Shown one piece after another: positions 56,085 to 64,000 of a stretch of DNA of 64,000 nt. The number at the start of each line of letters is the position of its first letter. Position 1 is the first letter of the stretch. The position numbers and the translations under genes are program-made. Source of the stretch: Alphaproteobacteria bacterium (lineage in GTDB: Bacteria > Pseudomonadota > Alphaproteobacteria > SHVP01); NCBI GenBank assembly GCA_016869765.1, contig VGES01000003.1, positions 50,217 to 114,216 of the forward strand. The letters run 5' to 3'. The notes beneath the pieces are model-generated. The model searched no databases, was not told the origin of the DNA, and was given only the letters and a program-made list of their open reading frames with translations.

Positions 56085-57398
56085 CTAATGGAGACTTTCG
56101 CCGTGCAACGCGAGGTCGAGCCCCTCGCGCTCCTCATCCTCGGAGACACGCGCGCCCATCACTTTGTCGACGAGTAGGAACAGGATGGCCGAGGCGATAC
56201 CGGAGTAGGCCACGGTGACGGCGACACCATAGAGTTGCACGAGCAACTGCTCCGGATTGCCGTCGATCCAGCCTGTGAGGCCGTCGGGCGAATCGGCCGT
56301 GGCCGAGACCGCTCCGACCGCGAATACGCCGGTCAACAGCGCCCCGACGATACCGCCCACGGCGTGGACGCCGAAGACATCGAGCGAATCGTCATAACCC
56401 AATCGTCGCTTGAGCGACGTCGCCGCCCAGAAGCAGACGGCGCCGGCGATGAGCCCGATCGCCAACGCGCCGGAGGGCAACACGAAACCCGAGGCCGGCG
56501 TGATCGCCACGAGGCCCGCCACGGCCCCCGACGCGATGCCGAGGACGGAGGGCCTCCCCCGGACGACCCATTCCGCCGTCATCCAGGACAGCGCCGCGGC
56601 CGCGGCGGCGATCTGGGTCACCGCCATCGCCATGCCAGCCCGTCCGTCGGCGGCGACCGCCGATCCGGCGTTGAATCCGAACCAGCCGACCCAAAGAAGG
56701 CCGGCGCCGATGACGGCCAAGGACAGGTTGTGGGGCGCCATGTTCTCGCTGCCATAACCACGACGCCTGCCGAGCATGAGGGCCGCGACCAGACCGGCGA
56801 TGCCCGCATTGATGTGCACGACCGTCCCCCCGGCGTAGTCGAGCACCCCTGCCGAAGCGAGGAATCCGCCGACCCACACCCAGTGCGCCACCGGGACATA
56901 AACCACCAACAGCCAAACGCCGATGAACACGAGCAGAGCCGAGAATTTCATCCGGTCGGCCACTGCGCCGGCGATCAGCGCACAGGTGATGACGGCAAAA
57001 GTCAGCTGAAACGTCAGGTAGACACCCTCGGGGACGGTCTTGGCGAGACTGTGCACCGTATGCGTATCGATTCCGATCAGGAAGACCCGCGACAGATCGC
57101 CGAGCACCGGGCCGCCCTCCGTGAACGCCAGGCTGTAGCCGGCGACCATCCAGAGCACGGTGACGAGACTGGCAATCGCGACGCTCTGCATCATGGTCGC
57201 CAGCACATTTTTCCTGCGCACCATACCGGCGTAGAACAACGCCACGCCGGGCAGCGTCATCATCAGGACGAGGGCGGTCGCGACCAGCATCCACGCCGTG
57301 TCCCCCGAGTTGATGGGCGGCGCATCGTCATGGGCCCATGCGGTGGCACCGGCACCGAGCAGGGGCAACAGCACCCCAACGATGGCAATTCGTCGCAT
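56085..57398 (-). CDS. amtB: Ammonium transporter AmtB
   Basis: The product has 437 residues: a signal-peptide-like N-terminus and eleven membrane segments. Conserved pore residues appear in FYAGMVRRKNVLATMMQS, the twin-histidine segment DVFGVHAVGGIVGALLTGVF and the motif GFNAGSAVAADGRAGMA. The cytoplasmic tail ends ARVSEDEEREGLDLALHGESLH, the family's usual GlnK-contact end. No glnK gene lies next to it, which is less usual. A 208-base gap separates its start from the divergent hydroxylase gene. Confidence 0.95.
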   Translation of the reverse strand: MRRIAIVGVLLPLLGAGATAWAHDDAPPINSGDTAWMLVATALVLMMTLPGVALFYAGMVRRKNVLATMMQSVAIASLVTVLWMVAGYSLAFTEGGPVLGDLSRVFLIGIDTHTVHSLAKTVPEGVYLTFQLTFAVITCALIAGAVADRMKFSALLVFIGVWLLVVYVPVAHWVWVGGFLASAGVLDYAGGTVVHINAGIAGLVAALMLGRRRGYGSENMAPHNLSLAVIGAGLLWVGWFGFNAGSAVAADGRAGMAMAVTQIAAAAAALSWMTAEWVVRGRPSVLGIASGAVAGLVAITPASGFVLPSGALAIGLIAGAVCFWAATSLKRRLGYDDSLDVFGVHAVGGIVGALLTGVFAVGAVSATADSPDGLTGWIDGNPEQLLVQLYGVAVTVAYSGIASAILFLLVDKVMGARVSEDEEREGLDLALHGESLH

Positions 57399-57606
57399 GG
57401 CATCCTCCTGGCGTTGGTACGCCTCTTTGCGAGATTCGTGCCGCGGCGGCCACCCAAATAAGGCATTGAAATTGTTAATAAATGCGCGTCCAGGCCGGAT
57501 CGATTCTCAGGAACCTGCCTAACGGATGGGCAAGCAGGTAGCGCTGCCCAATTCCTGAGCATCTGCCGGTCTGGACTTTTTCGGACCGGCCGAGCCACAT
57601 GGACGG
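57399..57606. promoter_or_regulatory. Divergent intergenic region between amtB and the UbiH-like gene
   Basis: The 208 bases hold no reading frame with a ribosome site. They include an AT-rich patch (AAATAAGGCATTGAAATTGTTAATAAATG, 57457-57484 area) suited to promoters in both directions. No NtrC or sigma-54 pattern can be assigned with confidence. Confidence 0.35.
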
Positions 57607-58824
57607 ATGACCGAGCACGTCATCGGCGCGGATGTGATCATCGTTGGCGGCGGCGCGGTCGGGACGACGTTCGCCGCCATGACGGCGAGCGCCGGTCTGA
57701 GCCCCGTCCTGATCGACCGCGAGGCGCCCAAGACGCTGGCCGCCGAGCCGTTCGACGGCCGGGCGTTTGCGTTCAGCTACGGCACGAAGCGCATCCTCGA
57801 AACCATGGGCGTGTGGTCGGCTTTGGACAACGATGCCGAACCCATCCTGGCGATTCGCGTGTCCGAGGAACGATCGCCGTTCTTCCTGCACTACGTCCAC
57901 GATGATCTTGGGCCCGATCCGTTGGGCTGGTTGGTCGAAAGTCGTCACCTGCGGCGCGCATTGCACGATGCCGTGGCACGTTCCGGTGTTCGATTCCTGG
58001 CGCCGGCCAGCGTCGAACAGGATACGCGCGATGCCTATTCCGGCATCGTCACCCTCGCCGACGGTCGTCGACTGCGCGCCCCGCTCATCGTCGCGGCCGA
58101 CGGCGCCAATTCCCCGCTACGCACGCGGGCGGGGATTGCCGTCACGAAGTGGGATTATGGACAGATCGCCATCGTGACCACCGTCGTCCACGAACGCCCG
58201 CATCGCGGCATCGCCCACGAACACTTCCGGGCGCCCGGGCCGTTCGCGATCCTGCCGCTCCGCGGCAACCGCTCGTCGCTGGTCTGGGTCGAACAACCGG
58301 AAACCGCGCGGGCACTCCTCGCGCTCGAGCGCCCGGATTTCGATCGCGAACTGCGGACCCGCTTCGGAGATTTCCTCGGCACCGTCGAATCCAGCGGTCC
58401 GATCTGGTCCTACCCACTACGGCTGCGTTTGGCGCGTCGCTACGTGGCGCCCCGACTCGCGCTTCTCGGCGATTCGGCACACACGCTGCATCCGCTCGCC
58501 GGACAAAATCTCAACCTCGCGTTTCGAGACGCGGCGACGCTGCTCGATGTGCTGGTCGACGCCCGACGACGGGGCGAGGACCTCGGCGCCCGCGATGTGC
58601 TCGAGCGCTATGAGCGACAGCGACGGGGCGCCAATCTTGCGATGTTCGCCGCGACCGACGGGCTCAACCGTCTGTTCTCGAACGACCGGCTTTGGTTGCG
58701 TGGTCTCCGCGGCCTGGGCCTCGCGGCGGTCGATCGACTGCCTGGCGTGAAGCGTGCCTTCATGGGCTACGCCCGCGGCTCGGGCGGCAACCTGCCGAGC
58801 CTGGCGCGCGGCGAATCGCCTTAG
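57607..58824 (+). CDS. UbiH/UbiF-type FAD-dependent hydroxylase
   Basis: The product has 405 residues. The FAD dinucleotide loop ADVIIVGGGAVGTTFAAM, the middle DG motif VAADGANSPLRTRAGI and the C-terminal FAD motif LLGDSAHTLHPLAGQNLNLAFRDA place it in the UbiH/COQ6 family, which hydroxylates the ubiquinone ring. Which ring position it modifies cannot be told. The start is the ATG at 57607. It converges on the DUF971 gene with 30 bases between. Confidence 0.9.
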   Translation: MTEHVIGADVIIVGGGAVGTTFAAMTASAGLSPVLIDREAPKTLAAEPFDGRAFAFSYGTKRILETMGVWSALDNDAEPILAIRVSEERSPFFLHYVHDDLGPDPLGWLVESRHLRRALHDAVARSGVRFLAPASVEQDTRDAYSGIVTLADGRRLRAPLIVAADGANSPLRTRAGIAVTKWDYGQIAIVTTVVHERPHRGIAHEHFRAPGPFAILPLRGNRSSLVWVEQPETARALLALERPDFDRELRTRFGDFLGTVESSGPIWSYPLRLRLARRYVAPRLALLGDSAHTLHPLAGQNLNLAFRDAATLLDVLVDARRRGEDLGARDVLERYERQRRGANLAMFAATDGLNRLFSNDRLWLRGLRGLGLAAVDRLPGVKRAFMGYARGSGGNLPSLARGESP

Positions 58825-58854
58825 CCATTGTCGGCCCGTAGGGCCCGGCGTCGC

Positions 58855-59223
58855 CTACCCGAGTTCCCGTGACAGGTTGCGAGCTTCGATTGCGTCGATA
58901 TAGCGTGGCCAACGCACGCCATGATCACGGCCAAGTTCGTAAAGATAGGACCAGGAGTAGAGTCCCGTATCGTGACCGTCGTTGAACACCAGGCGCACGG
59001 CGTAGTTGCCGATCGGCTCGACGGCCGTGATCGAGACATAGCGCTTGCCGGGGACGAGGATTCTTTCCGAGGGGTTGTGACCTTGAACCTCGGCCGAGGG
59101 ACTCTCGACCCGCAGGTATTCGGCGGCGAGTGCGAAACACACGCCGTCGTCGAACGTCACGTGCAACGTCTTTTCACGGGTGACGTAGCGGATTTCGGTC
59201 GGTTGCGGCGGCGCGGCGCTCAT
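58855..59223 (-). CDS. DUF971 (gamma-butyrobetaine hydroxylase-like N-terminal) protein
   Basis: The product has 122 residues from the ATG at 59223, which overlaps the Trm112-like stop as ATGA. The sequence ([49 protein letters not shown]) is the DUF971 fold, linked in other bacteria to iron-sulfur or carrier-protein handling. It lacks the dioxygenase domain with which it is fused in eukaryotes. The exact function is open. Confidence 0.88.
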   Translation of the reverse strand: MSAAPPQPTEIRYVTREKTLHVTFDDGVCFALAAEYLRVESPSAEVQGHNPSERILVPGKRYVSITAVEPIGNYAVRLVFNDGHDTGLYSWSYLYELGRDHGVRWPRYIDAIEARNLSRELG

Positions 59224-59423
59224 CGGCCGACGGGCGAATCCTCGTCGAGCTTGCGCGCTTCCTCGACCAACATGATGGGAATGCCGTCGCGAATCGGGTA
59301 GGCGAGCCTCGCGGTATCGCTGATCAGCTCTTGCTTGGCGCGATCGTAGCGCAGGGGCTGCTTGGTCAGCGGGCAGACCAGGATTTCGAGCAACTTGGGG
59401 TCGACGTCGGCCGGCTCGGCCAT
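59220..59423 (-). CDS. Trm112-family protein
   Basis: The product has 67 residues from the ATG at 59423; the frame extends upstream but that stretch is non-coding. The pattern [17 protein letters not shown] and [17 protein letters not shown] is the YcaR/Trm112 family; only one of the usual zinc cysteines remains (ILVCP). In other bacteria these are small methyltransferase or LPS-related helpers. It is coupled to DUF971 and follows the Lon-N gene. Confidence 0.88.
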   Translation of the reverse strand: MAEPADVDPKLLEILVCPLTKQPLRYDRAKQELISDTARLAYPIRDGIPIMLVEEARKLDEDSPVGR

Positions 59424-59437
59424 GGCACACCTTCTCG

Positions 59438-60100
59438 CTACTGCAGCACGGTTTTTTCGCTGCCACCGGTCTGGCGAACCGCCATTTGCAGCAGCGTCAG
59501 GATCATCGTGCCGCGCTCGGTCCAAGACGCCGCCTCGAGCAGCGCCTGGCGCTCGCGCGGCGCAAACGGGCAGGTCATGGCGAGCGAGCGCACCAGGGCG
59601 TGGTTGGGAACCTGGGCGAGCGCGTCCCAGTCGACCTTGACCGTGTGTTGGCGGAAGAACTCGCGCAACACCGGCATCAGTTGCTCCCGGTCGATGACGA
59701 CATCCTCTTGATCGTTGAGGTCCTTGGCGAACCCTGCCCAGCTCACGTCGGCCTGGCGATAGAGCGTGTCGGCGGCCAACTCGCGGACGATGCGAAATCG
59801 GCTGACCCCCGTGAGCGAGATGTAGAAGCGTCCATCCTCGGTTTCCCGGAACGACGTCATGCGCCCGACGCAGCCGACGGGATAGAGAGCGGGTGCAGGC
59901 GAGCGATCCTCCGGATCGAGCGGCTGAATCATTCCGATAAGCCGGCCGCGGCCGAGCGCATCACGCACGAGGTCGCGGTAGCGCGGCTCGAAGATGTGCA
60001 ACGGCAGATTGGCGCCGGGCAAAAGCAAGATGCCCGGAAGCGGGAACAGGCCGATCGAGGACGGAAGCTCCTGGCTCGATGCGGCCCGGCGTTCGGTCAT
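59438..60100 (-). CDS. Lon-peptidase N-terminal (LON) domain protein
   Basis: The product has 220 residues from the ATG at 60100. The segment [30 protein letters not shown] is the Lon substrate-recognition domain; no ATPase or protease domain follows. Such stand-alone LON proteins are common in alphaproteobacteria and may bind unfolded proteins. It starts within the stop codon of the CnoX-like gene, a protein-folding factor, which fits that role. Confidence 0.9.
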   Translation of the reverse strand: MTERRAASSQELPSSIGLFPLPGILLLPGANLPLHIFEPRYRDLVRDALGRGRLIGMIQPLDPEDRSPAPALYPVGCVGRMTSFRETEDGRFYISLTGVSRFRIVRELAADTLYRQADVSWAGFAKDLNDQEDVVIDREQLMPVLREFFRQHTVKVDWDALAQVPNHALVRSLAMTCPFAPRERQALLEAASWTERGTMILTLLQMAVRQTGGSEKTVLQ

Positions 60101-61005
60101 GAGAACAGGATCGCCGAAAGGCGCCGCCGACCGCTGGTCGTGAGTTCGTGCTTGGGCCCGAGCACCTCGAAGATCTTGATCAGTTGGGCGCGGGCAGCAC
60201 CCTCGTTCCAAGCGTTGTTGCGCTTGATGACGTCGAGGAAGGAGTCGATCGCGGCCGCGTGGTCGCCACCGGCCAACTGAGCATTGCCGAGGTCGAAACG
60301 CGCCTTGAGATCCGTTGGATTGGCGGCGACAGCGGCCGACAACTTGCCGAGATCGCCCGCCTTTTGGGCCAGGTCTTCGGCAAGCTGTAGTGCCGTTTTG
60401 GCCGCGGCCACATCGGGGTGATCGGCATGCTCTTTGGGCGTCAGCGCCAGGGTCTTTTTGGCATTGGCGACGTCCTTGCGCGCCAGATAGCAACGCGCGA
60501 GCCCGGCGAGCGCCACGGGATTGCCCGGTTCATGGCGCAGGACCTGGCCGAAGATGTTGGCGGCGGCGCCGTGATCGTTGGCCGCGACCGCGGCTTTGGC
60601 AGCCTCCAGCGCCTGTTCCACGGGCGAGGGTCCGATCGTGCCGGTCAGGCGCTCGATGAAGGCCTTGACCTGGCTCTCAGGCAGCGCACCGACGAAGCCG
60701 TCGACGGGTTGGCCCTGGTGGAACGCGTAGACCGCCGGGATCGACTGAATTTGCAGTTGCTGGGCGAGTTGCGGGTTGTCGTCGATGTTGATCTTGACGA
60801 GACGCACTTTGCCGCCTGCCGCCTTGACCACCTTCTCGATGATCGGACCCAGGGTCTTGCAGGGCCCGCACCACGGCGCCCAGAAATCGACGATGACCGG
60901 CGTCTCGCGTGATTTTTGGATGACGTCGGCGACGAAGTTGCGTGTGTCGCTGTCCTTGATGATATCCGGCGCCACGGACGCCTGACCGATGAGGGGCTCC
61001 GCCAT
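60097..61005 (-). CDS. Thioredoxin-TPR co-chaperone (CnoX/YbbN type)
   Basis: The product has 302 residues. The ATG at 61005 is chosen because AGGAAAG lies 7 bases upstream; an ATG at 61029 lacks this. The thioredoxin domain has the intact active site WCGPC (cysteines 46 and 49), and TPR repeats fill the C-terminal 180 residues (AAANIFGQVLRHEPGNPVALAGLARCYL). The family protects substrates from oxidation and hands them to GroEL or DnaK. Enteric YbbN has lost its catalytic cysteine pair (SxxC); this one keeps it. Confidence 0.92.
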   Translation of the reverse strand: MAEPLIGQASVAPDIIKDSDTRNFVADVIQKSRETPVIVDFWAPWCGPCKTLGPIIEKVVKAAGGKVRLVKINIDDNPQLAQQLQIQSIPAVYAFHQGQPVDGFVGALPESQVKAFIERLTGTIGPSPVEQALEAAKAAVAANDHGAAANIFGQVLRHEPGNPVALAGLARCYLARKDVANAKKTLALTPKEHADHPDVAAAKTALQLAEDLAQKAGDLGKLSAAVAANPTDLKARFDLGNAQLAGGDHAAAIDSFLDVIKRNNAWNEGAARAQLIKIFEVLGPKHELTTSGRRRLSAILFS

Positions 61006-61077
61006 ACTCGCTTTCCTGAACTCGTCCATTGGGGTCCGCCTGCACCGTGCGGCGTAGCGGGCCCGCCCAGAACATAG

Positions 61078-61605
61078 CTACTGGGGTGCCGGTTTTCTAC
61101 CGGCTTCGCCAGCCGTTGGCAGTTCAACAACCAGCGGCGGGTGCCCGACAGCCTCGAGAAACCGGACGAGATCCTCCGGCGCAATGGCCGTTGTCGCCGC
61201 GTTGTGGAGCGGGTGGTAGTGAAGCGGCCGGTGGTTCAACATGGTGCGATCGAGCACGATCCGGACGCGCCTCGTACCGTCGTTCATCGCGGCGAACGGG
61301 GTCACTGCGCCGGGCACCACGCCCAGCACCTCATGCAGCAGCGTCGCGTTACCGAACGAGAACCTCCCAGCGTCGAGCTGTTTGGCGAGCATCTTGAGGT
61401 CGAGGCGTTGGTCTTCGAGCGCAACGACCAGCCAAAGTCGCTCGTGTTTGTCGGCGAGGAACAGGCATTTGCAATGTCCGCCGGGAAGCGATCCCCGGTG
61501 CCGCCGATTTTCTTCGACGGTGAAAACCGGCGGGTGCCGATAAGTAGTGGTGGCGATCCCGAGTCGACCCAATAGGTCCGTTAACCTTACTTCATCCTGA
61601 TTCAT
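61078..61605 (-). CDS. Prolyl-tRNA editing (YbaK/ProX-type) deacylase
   Basis: The product has 175 residues. The fold of the INS/YbaK editing domain is shown by PPVFTVEENRRHRG, GHCKCLFLADKHERLWLVV and GRFSFGNATLLHEVLGVVPGAVTPFA. ProX-type members hydrolyse Ala-tRNA-Pro in trans. It lies 72 bases upstream of the thioredoxin gene on the same strand, so joint transcription is possible. Confidence 0.88.
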   Translation of the reverse strand: MNQDEVRLTDLLGRLGIATTTYRHPPVFTVEENRRHRGSLPGGHCKCLFLADKHERLWLVVALEDQRLDLKMLAKQLDAGRFSFGNATLLHEVLGVVPGAVTPFAAMNDGTRRVRIVLDRTMLNHRPLHYHPLHNAATTAIAPEDLVRFLEAVGHPPLVVELPTAGEAGRKPAPQ

Positions 61606-61715
61606 AGGGACTCGGAATCGACTAGAGGAATCTATACGCTACGCGGCGAAGTTTAACGTAGTTCGTAGCGGTCAGGGGCGGCGGCCGCGGCGATCGACTC
61701 GTTTGGGGGCGAGCG

Positions 61716-61961
61716 ATGAAACGGATGGGGTGTTGGGCTCTGTTGGCCCTTTGGTTGTCGTACGCGGTTCCGGCTCGGGCCGACGCGTTCAACGATTGGT
61801 TCGATCTCTGTTGCGCAGCGCCGCACCACGGCCTGATCGCACCGAATCACGAACCGCCAGGACGCAGCGCATTTCTCACGCTCGTCAGTGACGAGGACGA
61901 CGATGGGGTGCCCACGCGGTTTCTCATTTTGGTGGCGCAGCTTCAACACGACCTCAACTAG
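61716..61961 (+). CDS. Small exported protein of unknown function
   Basis: The product has 81 residues. A signal peptide (MKRMGCWALLALWLSYAVPARA) is followed by a mature part of about 60 residues with a Cys-Cys pair (DLCCAAPHHG), an acidic run (SDEDDDGVP) and a C-terminal helix. I recognise no family. The ATG at 61716 lacks a strong ribosome site, so it may be a weakly expressed or chance frame. The following 62-62130 stretch before the tRNA shows no gene. Confidence 0.4.
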   Translation: MKRMGCWALLALWLSYAVPARADAFNDWFDLCCAAPHHGLIAPNHEPPGRSAFLTLVSDEDDDGVPTRFLILVAQLQHDLN

Positions 61962-62130
61962 TTGCGCCGCTACACGGGCTGGTGGTTCCGCCAGTTCGGC
62001 ATGTCGCCTGTCCGTTTCCCGCTGCGTTGAGGCGCTTGGCCCGGATTGGTCGGCGTGTCGCGCCCTGGACCTGCTGGGAAATCTTGCCAATCCGGCTTCT
62101 TGGCAGTATGTGTGCGCCCCTGAACCGGTT

Positions 62131-62205
62131 GCGGGCGTAGCTCAGGGGTAGAGCATAACCTTGCCAAGGTTAGGGTCGTGAGTTCGAATCTCATCGCCCG
62201 CTCCA
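62131..62205 (+). tRNA. tRNA-Gly (anticodon GCC)
   Basis: A 75-base cloverleaf: acceptor arm GCGGGCG pairs with CGCCCGC at 62195-62201, D arm around GCTCAGGGGTAGAGC, anticodon arm AACCTTGCCAAGGTT with anticodon GCC, T arm GTGAGTTCGAATCTCAT, discriminator T and an encoded CCA. It reads GGC and GGT codons. It forms the boundary to the less GC-rich accessory stretch that follows. Confidence 0.97.
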
Positions 62206-62339
62206 GTTCTCCCAACTCAAAAGATGGCCGAAATCCGCGCGCTCCAAGGGGTCTCTTGGCCATTGGGACGGATATTTCTGGCGCCCGCTGACAAGTGCTG
62301 GAAGGCCGCGGTTACTTCCTGGTTACAGGTTAGGGTCGT
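62167..62339. repeat. 13-base direct repeat starting in the tRNA-Gly gene
   Basis: AGGTTAGGGTCGT occurs at 62167-62179, in the variable and T region of tRNA-Gly, and again at 62327-62339. An 8-base piece of the acceptor end (CGCCCGCT) also recurs at 62282-62289. These could be remnants of an integration event at the tRNA, or chance. Confidence 0.35.
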
Positions 62340-62372
62340 ACTAGCCAGCGATGCGCCCCGTTATGCGGTCAG

Positions 62373-63209
62373 TTACGTTCTATTTTCTTGTTTGGTCGTG
62401 TCTGGGTCAGCGACAAGGTACGGGTTGCCCGCCATCTCAAACTTGTATTGGACCTCCTTCAGTTCATTGAGTTCACACATGACAAGTCGCGCATCGGAGA
62501 GTTTGAATAGAGCCACATTGAACCCCTTCTCGCCGAATTTGCTCTTGTAGAGGATCCCATCGAAGCCTTCCTTTCGGAAAAGCTCAGCGAGGATTTGGGT
62601 TGGAAGATATTCTGATGTGTCCTCCGCCGCGTTGGCGGGGCTAGAAAACGACCTGTCGATTGCCGCCCACACGGCCCGCTCGCGTTCTTCTGGGGTTGAG
62701 TTTCTACCGAAAAAAAGGTGCTCGGCTGGACTCTCGGCGTGATGTTTTGAGCAGTTCATTAGAACTAACTCGCGAGCGGTGTGGAATTGTCCAAGTGAGA
62801 TGTAGTCACCAATTTACGGACGAATTTCCGACATCGCTGTTTCCCGCGTCGTCGACAGATAAAGTACGGGCACTCCCTTCGGATTGACGCGTCCTTCCGG
62901 CGACCGATCTTCGAGCGGTTTCATCTCATCGCGGCCAAATGGCGCAGGTTCTTCATAGGCAATTCTCTCCTCGTCATATACCGGTCGCCGAACAAAACCC
63001 TTGCGCGCTCGAAACAAGGGGTGATTTGGCTTCAAATTTATCTTTCGGCGTGTCGACGTCGCTAGAACCGTGTCTAGAAACGCCCTGTCTATTTCGGCAA
63101 GAATATGCCGTGCACCCTGTTGCACTCGCTTCGAGAATCGACCGAAGCTATCCCAGTACCGAAACTCAGGAATCGACGGATCGTCAAACTCGACCTTGTG
63201 ATCAGTCAT
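62373..63209 (-). pseudogene. RES-domain protein interrupted by in-frame TAA
   Basis: From the ATG at 63209 the frame runs 131 codons to TAA at 62814-62816; the same frame then continues (IGDYISLGQFHTARELVLMNCSKHH...) to a second stop at 62373. The first part holds the RES core (HPLFRARKG, GRVNPKGVPVLYLSTTRETAMSEIRP) and the second its end (EYLPTQILAELFRKEGFDGILYKSKFGEKGFNVALF), so the stop sits where relatives have an aromatic residue after EIRP. RES proteins degrade NAD+ as toxins paired with XRE antitoxins. An XRE gene lies 64 bases upstream. Inactivation, or a base error, is likely. Less GC-rich than the core genes. Confidence 0.7.
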
Positions 63210-63273
63210 TGATTGCCTCTAACGGGCGGGTAACGTGCGCGATTTCGTTGCAGTGGTTCCTCGGGCGCCCTTG

Positions 63274-63483
63274 CTATCGTGGCTTCACCAATTCTATATG
63301 GCTGACGCCTAGCGCCGTCGCCAGCTCGTAGATCGTCACGATGGTCGGGTTCCGCCGGCCCTGTTCCAGGCTGCTGATGTACTGCTGACTGAAACCCGAC
63401 AGTTCCGCGAACTGTTCCTGGGTCAGCCCCTTTTTCTGCCTCGCCCGCCTCACGTTCCTGCCGACGAGTCTGCGCATGTCCAT
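63274..63483 (-). CDS. XRE-family transcriptional regulator
   Basis: The product has 69 residues, essentially one HTH_3 domain: VRRARQKKGLTQEQFAELSGFSQQYISSLEQGRRNPTI, followed by a short helix. It starts at the ATG at 63483 (a second ATG is at 63477). It lacks the C-terminal DUF2384 region of classical RES-pairing antitoxins. It probably controls its own operon with the RES gene, and perhaps the divergent gene 57 bases away. Confidence 0.88.
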   Translation of the reverse strand: MDMRRLVGRNVRRARQKKGLTQEQFAELSGFSQQYISSLEQGRRNPTIVTIYELATALGVSHIELVKPR

Positions 63484-63540
63484 GCGCAGAGGTCAGCGGA
63501 ATACATACTCTGAGTTTATCAACTATAGTGTGTAATCGCG

Positions 63541-64000
63541 ATGGGCGAGTTTTTTCTTGGATGGGACGTCGGAGGGTGGAATTGCGATCGCAATCCCAAA
63601 AGTCGCGACGCCGTGTGTTTGCTCGCTGGGTCAGGCCATAAGCTGAGAATTATTGGCGAGCCGTGGCGGGGCAATCTGCGGGAAAAACTCGTTACGCTTG
63701 CCGGGCGCGAACTAGTCGACGCGGTCCTTGATCTCTGCGGAGTGAAACCGATAGCCGGAAATCAGATCACGATTGCAATCGATACGCCCCTCGCGTGGCC
63801 AGTGCATCTGATCGATCTTCTTACGACGGGCGCGACGGCCGCGGTTCCGTGTGACCCTGCCCACAACCCCTACCTCTTCCGCGCCCGAGAAATGGCGCTC
63901 TTTGATCCTGGCACCGGAAGGGGTCCCCTTTCCGTGGTTCGCAACATGATCGGTAGCCAGAGTACCAAGGGGATCCATTTCCGCTTGAAAGCGGGCTTGA
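63541..64000 (+). CDS. Unknown protein, 3' truncated by window; DUF429-like
   Basis: From the ATG at 63541 the frame is open to the end of the window (153 codons). The start FFLGWDVGGWNCDRNPKS resembles an acidic RNase-H-like first strand, and ITIAIDTPLAWPVHLIDLL and RAREMALF resemble the corresponding blocks of DUF429 predicted nucleases, but I hold this only as a weak match. It is divergent from the XRE gene; the 57 bases between them are AT-rich and would carry both promoters. Function unknown. Confidence 0.55.
   Translation, partial: MGEFFLGWDVGGWNCDRNPKSRDAVCLLAGSGHKLRIIGEPWRGNLREKLVTLAGRELVDAVLDLCGVKPIAGNQITIAIDTPLAWPVHLIDLLTTGATAAVPCDPAHNPYLFRAREMALFDPGTGRGPLSVVRNMIGSQSTKGIHFRLKAGL

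Noticed and set aside
914..62816. A variant genetic code or pyrrolysine to explain the internal stops
   Set aside because: The two interrupted genes carry different stops (TAG and TAA), while many intact genes here end correctly in TAG, TAA or TGA.
1..64000. CRISPR arrays, rRNA operons, riboswitches and insertion sequences
   Set aside because: I looked for regularly spaced repeats, conserved rRNA segments, transposase motifs with inverted ends, and known aptamer cores upstream of thiE-like, ribA and cys genes, and found none.

Overview
The window is a GC-rich, densely packed bacterial chromosome segment. It fits an alphaproteobacterium, probably of Rhodospirillales type: mnmE-mnmG-rsmG-parA-parB meets holA head-on, the lptE-leuS-DUF3576 block follows, and small alphaproteobacterial families (DUF6489-like, DUF3576, DUF971 with Trm112) are present. 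Two perfect parS palindromes at 13723-13811, one of them inside rsmG, show that this is the origin-proximal partition region of a main chromosome. No rRNA, CRISPR array or intact insertion sequence is visible.

Left part (1-10410): the end of a LysR regulator; a membrane PAS protein interrupted by an in-frame TAG; five consecutive but diverged quinone oxidoreductase paralogues on the minus strand; a DNA alkyltransferase; a small exported protein; a DUF255 thioredoxin-like protein; a small DUF6489-like protein; and a thioredoxin-like [2Fe-2S] ferredoxin. Partition core (10457-21827): tRNA-modification and 16S methylation genes, ParAB/parS, DNA polymerase III delta, a TPR protein, LptE, LeuRS and a DUF3576 lipoprotein.

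Middle (21938-34073): a TPR-sulfotransferase, a porin with a strong terminator, and a three-part PAPS-synthesis fusion (CysD, CysN barrels without the GTPase motifs, CysC), then ThiE-like, YggS, L,D-transpeptidase, an unknown alphaproteobacterial protein, RibA with a degenerate RibB-like N-terminus, an orphan OmpR-type regulator, an MBL-fold hydrolase and a methyltransferase. The sulfotransferase and the PAPS synthase probably form a sulfation module.

A very tight minus-strand run from 46769 to 34088 links four glycosyltransferases, a histidine phosphatase, a polysaccharide-deacetylase-like protein and a membrane protein to a complete oligopeptide-type ABC importer. Divergent from it lies an 886-residue ABC-exporter-like protein in which every catalytic ATPase motif is altered and the helical part of the nucleotide-binding domain appears three times; it is followed by a lone cyclic-nucleotide-binding domain protein.

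Right part (50173-62205): a C26 amidohydrolase, LolA, FtsK, an aminotransferase, AmtB, a UbiH-type hydroxylase, DUF971, Trm112, a Lon-N protein, a CnoX-like thioredoxin, a ProX-like deacylase and tRNA-Gly(GCC). From the tRNA onward (62206-64000) the sequence is visibly less GC-rich and looks like accessory DNA: an XRE regulator, a RES-domain gene broken by an in-frame TAA, and an unknown gene that runs off the window end.
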